Assembly (NCBI GenBank): GCA_900759225.1
Contig: CAAEUM010000017.1
Span: 1 to 6,032 of the forward strand
DNA from: Lachnospiraceae bacterium
GTDB taxonomy: Bacteria > Bacillota > Clostridia > Lachnospirales > Lachnospiraceae
DNA: 6,032 nt
Direction of reading: 5' to 3'
The notes below the pieces were generated by a model. That model made no database searches and was not told the origin of the DNA. It saw only the letters and a list, made by a program, of their open reading frames with translations. The position numbers were made by a program, and so were the translations under genes. Shown here piece after piece: positions 1-4,426 of this stretch; the stretch's first letter is position 1, and each line of letters begins with the position of its first letter.

Positions 1-640
1 CTTTAATAAAAGAAGCATGATCATGGTCAGGGATAAAGCAGATTTCCTGGCTGTCCGGCTTATGTGCCACCGGAAGCCCCAGCTTTTTTGCCATGTCCCG
101 GATCTCTTCCTTATAGTAATTTCCCACCGGCATCAGGGTTTTAGAAAGCTGATGCTGCGTCAGATTATAAAGGGCATAGGTCTGGTCCTTGGCAGCCGTT
201 ACAGACTGACGCAGGGCAAAACGCCCGTTTGGAAGCTTCTCAATCCTGGCATAATGGCCTGTGGCAATATAATCTGCCCCAATAGCCAGGCTGCGGCGAA
301 GCAGGGATTCCCACTTCACATACCGATTGCAGGCAATACATGGGTTAGGGGTTTTTCCTTCCATATATTCCCTGGCAAAATAGTCCATTACCGATGTGCG
401 GAATTCCTGCTTAAAATTCATTACATAATAAGGGATACCCAGGTCCATGGCTACCCTGCGGGCATCATCTACGGCGCTTAAACCGCAGCATCCCCCCTGG
501 GCCTCCAAAACCTCGGTATCCTCATCCTGCCATATCTGCATGGTAACGCCGATCACGTCGTACCCCTGCTCTTTTAATAACCAGGCTGCCACGGAGGAGT
601 CAACTCCTCCTGACATGCCTACAACCACTGTTTTGCTCAA
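1..640 (-). CDS. mnmA: tRNA-specific 2-thiouridylase MnmA (TrmU), 3' part outside the window
   Basis: MnmA activates U34 of Lys, Glu and Gln tRNAs with ATP and replaces its 2-oxygen with sulfur delivered from a cysteine desulfurase, in the cytoplasm. About 213 N-terminal residues of the roughly 360 usual for the family are present. The P-loop-like PP motif GMSGGVDSS lies at residues 8-16. The tRNA/catalytic segment [14 protein letters not shown] is at about 97-110, with Cys104 aligning to the usual nucleophile. ATGHYAR is at 126-132, and DSQEICF at 196-202 carries the second catalytic Cys201. I chose the TTG start at 640: no ATG precedes the SGGVDS motif at a suitable distance, and TTG has a purine-rich ribosome binding site six bases upstream inside iscU. 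It overlaps the iscU stop by four bases (TTGA), which implies translational coupling. A Cys stands at 101 where the E. coli and B. subtilis enzymes have Asp. Identification is secure; the C-terminal beta-barrel domain is beyond the edge. Confidence 0.96.
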   Translation of the reverse strand, partial: MSKTVVVGMSGGVDSSVAAWLLKEQGYDVIGVTMQIWQDEDTEVLEAQGGCCGLSAVDDARRVAMDLGIPYYVMNFKQEFRTSVMDYFAREYMEGKTPNPCIACNRYVKWESLLRRSLAIGADYIATGHYARIEKLPNGRFALRQSVTAAKDQTYALYNLTQHQLSKTLMPVGNYYKEEIRDMAKKLGLPVAHKPDSQEICFIPDHDHASFIK

Positions 641-1074
641 TAGTTTTCCTCTTCTTCCTCTTCCTCAATATTATCCTTGGGCTTTTCCAGTCCCTCAATG
701 ATAATACCATGTTTTTCTGCATAATCCCAGAGGGCGGCATGAATAGCCTCCTCTGCCAACAAAGAACAGTGTACCTTAACCGGAGGCAATCCGTCAAGAG
801 CTTCCATTACAGCCTTATTGGTTACCTGCATCGCCTCTTTGATCGTCTTTCCCTTCACCAGCTCCGTTGCCATGCTGCTGGTAGCAACTGCAGCCCCGCA
901 GCCAAAGGTCTTAAATTTTACATCGCGGATCACCTGGTTCTCATCAATGTCCAGATACATGCGCATAATATCGCCGCACTTTGGGTTTCCTACTGTACCT
1001 ACGCCGCTGGCGTTCTCTATTTCCCCTACATTTCTGGGGTGCTCAAAATGGTCCATTACTTTTTCTGTATACAT
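637..1074 (-). CDS. iscU: Iron-sulfur cluster assembly scaffold, IscU / NifU N-terminal type
   Basis: This is a cytoplasmic scaffold on which [2Fe-2S] and [4Fe-4S] clusters are built from iron and the sulfur of IscS before transfer to apoproteins. At 145 residues it is one complete IscU domain plus a tail. The cluster ligands are all visible: Cys33 and Asp35 in GNPKCGD, Cys59 in KTFGCGAA, and His102-Cys103 in [16 protein letters not shown]. The LPPVK loop, which the HscA chaperone recognises in proteobacterial IscU, is kept, although no hscA or hscB is in the window. His before the last Cys and the absence of the SufU insertion favour IscU/NifU over SufU. The start is the ATG with AGGAGG eight bases upstream. 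Residues 137-143 are seven consecutive Glu, an acidic, probably disordered tail that also encodes the mnmA ribosome binding site. It lies 71 bases after iscS and overlaps mnmA. Confidence 0.97.
   Translation of the reverse strand: MYTEKVMDHFEHPRNVGEIENASGVGTVGNPKCGDIMRMYLDIDENQVIRDVKFKTFGCGAAVATSSMATELVKGKTIKEAMQVTNKAVMEALDGLPPVKVHCSLLAEEAIHAALWDYAEKHGIIIEGLEKPKDNIEEEEEEENY
638..657 (-). promoter_or_regulatory. mnmA ribosome binding site within the iscU poly-Glu codons, with TTGA stop/start overlap
   Basis: The seven Glu codons at the end of iscU (646-666) read as alternating GAA and GAG, giving a purine tract that contains AGGA about six bases before the TTG start of mnmA. The TTG start and the TGA stop of iscU share bases. 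A weak start placed on a terminating ribosome is the usual arrangement for translational coupling, so mnmA translation probably depends on iscU translation. The coupling is inferred; the overlap and the purine tract are seen directly. Confidence 0.75.
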
Positions 1075-1082
1075 ATATGGTT

Positions 1083-1088
1083 CCTCCT
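1083..1088 (-). promoter_or_regulatory. Strong ribosome binding site of iscU
   Basis: On the minus strand the bases read AGGAGG, a full match to the anti-Shine-Dalgarno sequence, eight bases before the iscU ATG. It fixes the start of iscU and suggests the scaffold is translated strongly compared with iscS and mnmA, whose sites are weaker. Confidence 0.9.
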
Positions 1089-1108
1089 GTTTCTATACCG
1101 GATGTATG

Positions 1109-1130
1109 GGGCCGGACATTCCTCCGGCCC
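1109..1130 (-). other. Intercistronic GC-rich hairpin between iscS and iscU
   Basis: A perfect 8-bp inverted repeat (GGGCCGGA, six-base loop, TCCGGCCC) lies 15 bases after the iscS stop. On the transcribed strand it is not followed by a U tract, so it is unlikely to be an intrinsic terminator on its own. A stable hairpin in this place can protect the 3' end of the upstream message or mark a processing site that separates iscS from iscU-mnmA. That role is inference. Confidence 0.6.
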
Positions 1131-1145
1131 GTTTCCCTCTGATGG

Positions 1146-2339
1146 TTATTTTTCATTCTCTGCATGCTTATTCATATAATCTTCATAAAGCGGTGACATT
1201 CCCCGCAGATAAGCCACGATCTCCTTTATCTGTCCTGCCACATAGTCCATTTCTTCCCTGGTGTTTTCCTCGCTTAAGGTAAGGCGCAGGGAACCATGGG
1301 CAATCTCATGAGGAAGGCCAATGGCAAGAAGCACATGAGAAGGATCTAAGGAGCCTGAGGTGCAGGCGGAACCGCTGGAGCCGCAGATACCTGCCATATC
1401 TAGCTTGATCAGCAGTGACTCACCTTCAATAAAGCGGAAGGCAAAGTTTACATTATTGGAAAGGCGGTCCGTCAGGGAACCGTTGACCTTTGTAAAGGGC
1501 ACCTCCCTTGTCACCTTTTCTATCAGATAATCGCGAAGCTCCTTCTCCCTGGCTGTCCTCTCGTCCATGGTTTCCATGGCAAGCTCAACAGCCTTTCCAT
1601 ATCCAACAATTCCCGGAACATTCTCTGTACCTGCCCGGCGCTTTCTCTCCTGTCCACCGCCATGGATAAAGGAGCGGATCTTTACGCCGGTGCGGATATA
1701 AAGGAAGCCGATTCCCTTTGGCCCTCCAAGCTTGTGGGCACTGGAGCTCATCATATCAATCTTGTATTCGTCTACATTAATAGGTACATGGGCATAGGCC
1801 TGTACTGCATCCGTGTGAAAAAGAACCCCATGCTTTCTTGCAATTTCCCCAATTTCTTTAATTGGCTCAATGGTTCCAATCTCATTATTTGCAAACATAA
1901 CAGAAATCAGGATCGTATCCGGGCGTATTGCCTCCTCCAGCTTTTGGGGACATACTCTCCCCTGACTGTCCACATCCAGGTAGGTTATTTCATAACCCCG
2001 TTTTTCCAGATATTCACAGGTGTGAAGGATTGCATGATGCTCTATCTTTGTTGTGATAATATGTTTTCCTTTTGAGCTGTAGGCCTCTGCCGTTGCAATC
2101 AGAGCCCAGTTATCCGCCTCACTTCCCCCTGCCGTAAAATAAATTTCATTTGTTTTTGCCCCAAGGGATGCTGCGATCACTTCCCTTGCATGGGTCACTG
2201 CTTTTTTACTCTCTGCGGAAAAATCATACACAGAAGAGGGGTTTCCATAATATTCCGTAAAATAAGGAAGCATTGCCTCCACAACCTGAGGCCTTGTCTT
2301 CGTTGTTGCTGCATTATCTAAATAAATCATCTGTTTCAT
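1146..2339 (-). CDS. iscS: Cysteine desulfurase, IscS/NifS type (group I)
   Basis: This PLP enzyme converts L-cysteine to alanine and holds the sulfur as a persulfide that it passes to IscU for Fe-S clusters and to MnmA for tRNA thiolation. At 397 residues it has the usual length. MIYLDNAATT opens the fold at 4-13; EHHAILHTC (100-108) supplies the His over the PLP ring; FANNEIGTIEP spans 149-159. Asp177 and Gln180 in HTDAVQA contact the cofactor. SSSAHKLGGPKG gives the PLP Schiff-base Lys203. GGGQERKRRAGTEN (227-240) is the phosphate-binding region. Cys326 in SSGSACTSG is the persulfide cysteine, on the long flexible loop typical of group I enzymes. The ATG at 2339 has AAGGCGG about ten bases upstream; Met4 is a weaker alternative. 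It is the first gene of an operon with iscU and mnmA. No Rrf2/IscR gene, often placed before it in Firmicutes, is present; a divergent transporter lies there instead. Confidence 0.97.
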   Translation of the reverse strand: MKQMIYLDNAATTKTRPQVVEAMLPYFTEYYGNPSSVYDFSAESKKAVTHAREVIAASLGAKTNEIYFTAGGSEADNWALIATAEAYSSKGKHIITTKIEHHAILHTCEYLEKRGYEITYLDVDSQGRVCPQKLEEAIRPDTILISVMFANNEIGTIEPIKEIGEIARKHGVLFHTDAVQAYAHVPINVDEYKIDMMSSSAHKLGGPKGIGFLYIRTGVKIRSFIHGGGQERKRRAGTENVPGIVGYGKAVELAMETMDERTAREKELRDYLIEKVTREVPFTKVNGSLTDRLSNNVNFAFRFIEGESLLIKLDMAGICGSSGSACTSGSLDPSHVLLAIGLPHEIAHGSLRLTLSEENTREEMDYVAGQIKEIVAYLRGMSPLYEDYMNKHAENEK

Positions 2340-2394
2340 TCTTCAAAATCCGCCTTTCTGTAGTCCTAAAGTTAAAAGCTTCATCTACAAACCA

Positions 2395-2423
2395 ACTATA
2401 ACATACTTTTCCTATAATTTCAA
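2395..2423 (-). promoter_or_regulatory. Sigma-A type promoter of the iscS-iscU-mnmA operon
   Basis: On the minus strand a -35 box TTGAAA (2423-2418) is separated by exactly 17 bases from a -10 box TATAGT (2400-2395), with TG one base before the -10 (extended -10). This is close to the consensus. Transcription should start near 2388, leaving a leader of about 50 bases before the iscS ATG. A second TTGACT at 2436-2431 lacks a well-spaced -10 box. Confidence 0.72.
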
Positions 2424-2433
2424 TAGGAATAGT
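2405..2433. promoter_or_regulatory. Dyad overlapping the isc promoter, candidate operator
   Basis: Perfect arms TTCCTAT (2409-2415) and ATAGGAA (2423-2429) flank a seven-base centre. After one mismatch the symmetry continues with ACT and AGT outside, so 10 of 11 positions match over 29 bp. It covers the -35 box and the start of the spacer, where a bound dimer would block RNA polymerase. Isc operons of Firmicutes are commonly repressed by Rrf2-family regulators (IscR, CymR), so such a protein, encoded elsewhere, is the natural candidate. The dyad is seen; the regulator is inferred. Confidence 0.5.
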
Positions 2434-2514
2434 CAACTTTCCATTCAGGAATCTTCTATCCTCTGCCATCTGCACAGGGCTGCTGCCCTATTATACTATA
2501 TGCCCCTTCTATTC

Positions 2515-2559
2515 TGCCGTTTCCTTTCATATACCTTTTATAATTCCCCTTTTCAGGAG
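2515..2559 (+). promoter_or_regulatory. Weak candidate promoter and ribosome binding site of the SpoVB-like gene
   Basis: A perfect TATAAT occurs at 2539-2544, but the bases 18 upstream (TGCCGT) are a poor -35 box. Another -10-like TATACT at 2492-2497 also lacks a clear -35. The ribosome binding site AGGAG (2555-2559), five bases from the ATG, is convincing. A weak -35 would fit use of an activator or another sigma factor, but that is not shown. The rest of 2340-2564 holds the divergent isc promoter and a short AGGGC/GCCCT hairpin at 2476-2489. Confidence 0.35.
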
Positions 2560-2564
2560 TTTCC

Positions 2565-4142
2565 ATGAACGCTTCCCCCTCCCATCCATCTATGGCACCA
2601 AAACCGCTGTCAAACGGGAAAAAAGCATTTCTCGCCGGAACACTGCTTTTAACTGCAACCGGCCTGATCTGCCGCTTTCTGGGCTTCTTTTACCGTATCT
2701 ACATGTCCAGGACGATCGGTGCAGAAGGGCTTGGCCTCTATAATATGGTACATACCCTGTTTAACCTGTCCTTTGCCGTATGCGCAGGCTCCATACAGAC
2801 TGCTCTTTCCCAGTACATTGCAGCCCACCGTCCCCAGGGGCGGCGCATTTTTATCACCGGCCTTCTCTGCGCCCTTGGCCTGTCTGTGACCATGGCCTGG
2901 CTCCTCTATGCGCAATCCTCTCCTATTGCCTCCTATATCCTTCTGGAGCCCCGGTGTGCCCCCTACATCCCTCTGATCGCACTTTCAGTGCCATTTGCCG
3001 CCGTCCACGCCTGCATTAACGGCTACTATTACGGGATGCAGAAAGCCCGGGTTCCCGCCCTCTCTCAGGTAGCAGAGCAGGTTATCCGCATGATTGCTGT
3101 ATTTCTCATTGCAAAGGTGCTTCTCTCCTCAGGACGGGAAATCACCTTATCTCTTGCTGTATATGGCCATGTGATCGGCGAAGCGGCGGCCTCAGGCTTT
3201 TCCCTGTTCTGCCTTGGCTTTTTCCCTCCGGAAAACGAAAAGACAGAAGGCAGAATCTCCGGCATTTCCGGAAGTGGCCTCCCTTATGCTTCTCAAAAAT
3301 CCATCCTCATCCCCCTAATGACCCTGGCTCTCCCCCTTATGGGAAGCCGCCTTGTCTTAAATCTGCTTGGAAGCGCTGAGGCAGTGCTGATCCCCAACCG
3401 CCTTGTAAGCTGCGGCCTCACGAACTCGGAGGCTCTTTCCATTTACGGTGTGCTTACCAGCATGGCCCTGCCCTTTGTCCTCTTCCCTTCTGCCATTACA
3501 AACTCCATGGCAGTGCTTTTGCTCCCCTCTGCCGCCCAAGCACAGTCCGATGGCAACCATGAGCGGATTGCTTCCATGATTTCACTTTCCCTGCGTTACA
3601 GCTGCTATATGGGGATCTTGTGTATCGGGATTTTCACTTTATTTGGGATGCAGCTGGGTTTTGAAGTCTTTCAGGATCGAAACGCCGGCCTGTTTATTAC
3701 CATCCTGTCCTGGCTCTGTCCCTTTATGTATCTGGCAACCACACTTGGCAGCATCTTAAACGGCCTTGGAAAAACTGCCTCTACCTTCCTTTTTAATACG
3801 GCTGCCATGGTAATCCGCCTTGGCTTTGTGATCTTTGGAATCCCGGCTATGGGAATCTACGGGTATCTCCTGGGCATGCTTCTTGGGGAGCTGGCGCTGG
3901 CTTTCATGAACTTTCTGGCCTTAAAAAAACTGGCCCCTGTACGCTGGGACTGCATGACCATGGTCATAAAACCCTCTATCCTCCTTGTTCTGTCCATTGG
4001 CATTTATTTTGCTTTGACCCCCTGTTTTAAGGCCTTATCCCATTTTCCTGCTTTTATACAGACCATGCTTCAGTCCGGTTTTGTAAGCCTCTGTTATCTT
4101 GGACTCCTTCTTATATTTCACCTGGGAAAAAAGCAAGGCTGA
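2565..4142 (+). CDS. SpoVB/MurJ-like lipid-linked oligosaccharide flippase (MOP superfamily)
   Basis: This is an integral membrane protein of 525 residues with about 14 predicted hydrophobic helices (roughly 22-42, 60-82, 95-116, 132-152, 171-190, 198-220, 247-268, 293-318, 345-365, 375-398, 408-427, 430-455, 469-487, 500-521). That is the layout of polysaccharide flippases, not the 12 helices of MATE pumps. The N-terminal stretch RFLGFFYRIYMSRTIGAEGL (37-56) and INGYYYGMQKARVPALSQVAEQ (151-172) are typical of the SpoVB/YtgP branch, which moves lipid-linked cell-wall or cortex precursors across the membrane. About 20 polar residues precede the first helix, and a hydrophilic loop (about 221-246) lies between helices 6 and 7, near the family midpoint. 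The ATG has AGGAG five bases upstream. It is divergent from the isc operon. Spore-cortex SpoVB or a general peptidoglycan/exopolysaccharide flippase cannot be told apart from sequence alone. Confidence 0.85.
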   Translation: MNASPSHPSMAPKPLSNGKKAFLAGTLLLTATGLICRFLGFFYRIYMSRTIGAEGLGLYNMVHTLFNLSFAVCAGSIQTALSQYIAAHRPQGRRIFITGLLCALGLSVTMAWLLYAQSSPIASYILLEPRCAPYIPLIALSVPFAAVHACINGYYYGMQKARVPALSQVAEQVIRMIAVFLIAKVLLSSGREITLSLAVYGHVIGEAAASGFSLFCLGFFPPENEKTEGRISGISGSGLPYASQKSILIPLMTLALPLMGSRLVLNLLGSAEAVLIPNRLVSCGLTNSEALSIYGVLTSMALPFVLFPSAITNSMAVLLLPSAAQAQSDGNHERIASMISLSLRYSCYMGILCIGIFTLFGMQLGFEVFQDRNAGLFITILSWLCPFMYLATTLGSILNGLGKTASTFLFNTAAMVIRLGFVIFGIPAMGIYGYLLGMLLGELALAFMNFLALKKLAPVRWDCMTMVIKPSILLVLSIGIYFALTPCFKALSHFPAFIQTMLQSGFVSLCYLGLLLIFHLGKKQG

Positions 4143-4158
4143 CTGTCGGCTGACTGTC
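4137..4158 (+). repeat. Tandem 11-bp direct repeat across the flippase stop codon
   Basis: GGCTGACTGTC occurs twice head to tail (4137-4147 and 4148-4158). The first copy contains the TGA stop of the flippase gene. An 8-bp perfect palindrome GCATATGC follows at 4159-4166, and the -35 box of the next promoter begins at 4173. The position just upstream of a promoter would suit an activator site, but a simple local duplication is equally possible. Confidence 0.6.
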
Positions 4159-4172
4159 GCATATGCAACATC

Positions 4173-4201
4173 TTGACTTTATTCCGGGGCCGCGATATAG
4201 T
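4173..4201 (+). promoter_or_regulatory. Promoter of the MATE gene, directly upstream of the inserted element
   Basis: TTGACT (4173-4178), a 17-base spacer and TATAGT (4196-4201) make a near-consensus sigma-A promoter. The start of transcription would fall at about 4207-4209, exactly the left end of the inverted-repeat element. No terminator is visible between it and the MATE start codon at 4427, so the MATE message would carry a leader of about 218 bases made mostly of the element. Confidence 0.75.
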
Positions 4202-4208
4202 TATAGTT
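4201..4208. repeat. Target-site duplication, left copy (TTATAGTT)
   Basis: This octamer is identical to 4360-4367 and directly abuts the left inverted end of the element. Its first base is the last base of the -10 box of the MATE promoter, so insertion took place at the edge of the promoter. Confidence 0.85.
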
Positions 4209-4228
4209 GTAACAGTTCAGCCATACAT

Positions 4229-4257
4229 CTTCTTGCCCGCTTACAGCGGACAAGAAG
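4229..4257. repeat. Internal hairpin in the left arm of the element
   Basis: CTTCTTG pairs with CAAGAAG and, after one C/A mismatch, CCGCT pairs with AGCGG around a TAC loop. It belongs to a block of 52 bases (4225-4276) that separates the two parts of the left arm and has no counterpart in the right arm. Confidence 0.75.
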
Positions 4258-4276
4258 CAATGGGCGTCCGCCCTAT

Positions 4277-4341
4277 GAAGATTTAGACAGTAAAGCGTTT
4301 ATAAAAGCAAGCTTTCAACACGTTTTACTGTCTAAATCTTC
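4277..4341. repeat. Internal 21-bp inverted repeat of the element
   Basis: Arms at 4277-4297 (beginning GAAGATTTAGACAG) and 4321-4341 are complementary at 20 of 21 positions; the single difference would form a G-U pair in RNA. The 23-base loop contains a further AAAG/CTTT pairing. No U tract follows in the plus direction, so it should not terminate transcription. Confidence 0.85.
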
Positions 4342-4359
4342 GCATGGCTGAACTGTTAC

Positions 4360-4367
4360 TTATAGTT
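4360..4367. repeat. Target-site duplication, right copy (TTATAGTT)
   Basis: This is the exact second copy of the octamer, directly abutting the right inverted end. It duplicates a TATAGT hexamer to the promoter-distal side of the element, where it could in principle act as a -10 box, though no good -35 box is spaced for it. Confidence 0.85.
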
Positions 4368-4411
4368 ATGTATTTTATATGGAAATCAAGAAAACACACC
4401 TAATTTTTACG

Positions 4412-4426
4412 AAAGGAATGACCTAA
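4412..4426 (+). promoter_or_regulatory. Ribosome binding site of the MATE gene with a two-codon start-stop just before the ATG
   Basis: AAAGGA (4412-4417) lies nine bases before the ATG at 4427. Between them is ATG ACC TAA (4418-4426), in the same frame and ending directly at the true start, so ATGACC occurs twice. The first ATG touches the Shine-Dalgarno sequence and is too close to be used well. The second must be the real start because the first frame stops at once. Confidence 0.7.

Larger units (their letters stand above)
4209..4359. mobile_element. 151-bp MITE-like non-autonomous element, possibly IS66-derived
   Basis: The ends are a perfect 16-bp inverted repeat, GTAACAGTTCAGCCAT at 4209-4224 and its complement at 4344-4359. 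Immediately outside each end lies the same octamer TTATAGTT (4201-4208 and 4360-4367), as expected for an 8-bp target duplication made on insertion. The element is too short to encode a transposase and has no supported gene. IS66-family ends typically begin GTAA and the family makes 8-bp duplications, so an IS66 relative is the best guess for the enzyme that moved it; other 8-bp families are possible. Inside are a 21-bp stem (4277-4297 with 4321-4341), a hairpin at 4229-4257 and a small GGGC/GCCC hairpin at 4262-4273. As RNA it would fold into a multibranched structure closed by the terminal repeats. Exact abutment of repeat and duplication argues against chance. Confidence 0.85.

Noticed and set aside
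17..701. Plus-strand open frames opposite mnmA and iscU
   Set aside because: They lie antisense to clearly recognised genes, have no ribosome binding sites and give no recognisable protein.
1662..2075. Plus-strand 137-codon open frame opposite iscS
   Set aside because: It is an antisense shadow of the desulfurase gene without family features.
2431..2436. TTGACT on the minus strand as the -35 box of the isc promoter
   Set aside because: The nearest -10-like hexamer is only about 14 bases away. TTGAAA at 2418-2423 with exactly 17 bases to TATAGT is much better.
4262..4341. CRISPR-like or tRNA-like interpretation of the clustered hairpins
   Set aside because: There are no regularly spaced repeats, and there is no acceptor stem with T- and D-arm consensus; the pairing is that of inverted repeats.
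4163..4351. Plus-strand 62-codon open frame before the MATE gene
   Set aside because: It runs through the promoter and the inverted-repeat element, has no ribosome binding site, and its codons are dictated by the palindromes.
4209..4359. A known riboswitch in the MATE leader
   Set aside because: The fold is branched like a riboswitch, but I could match it to no known class, and the flanking exact octamer repeats are better explained by transposition.
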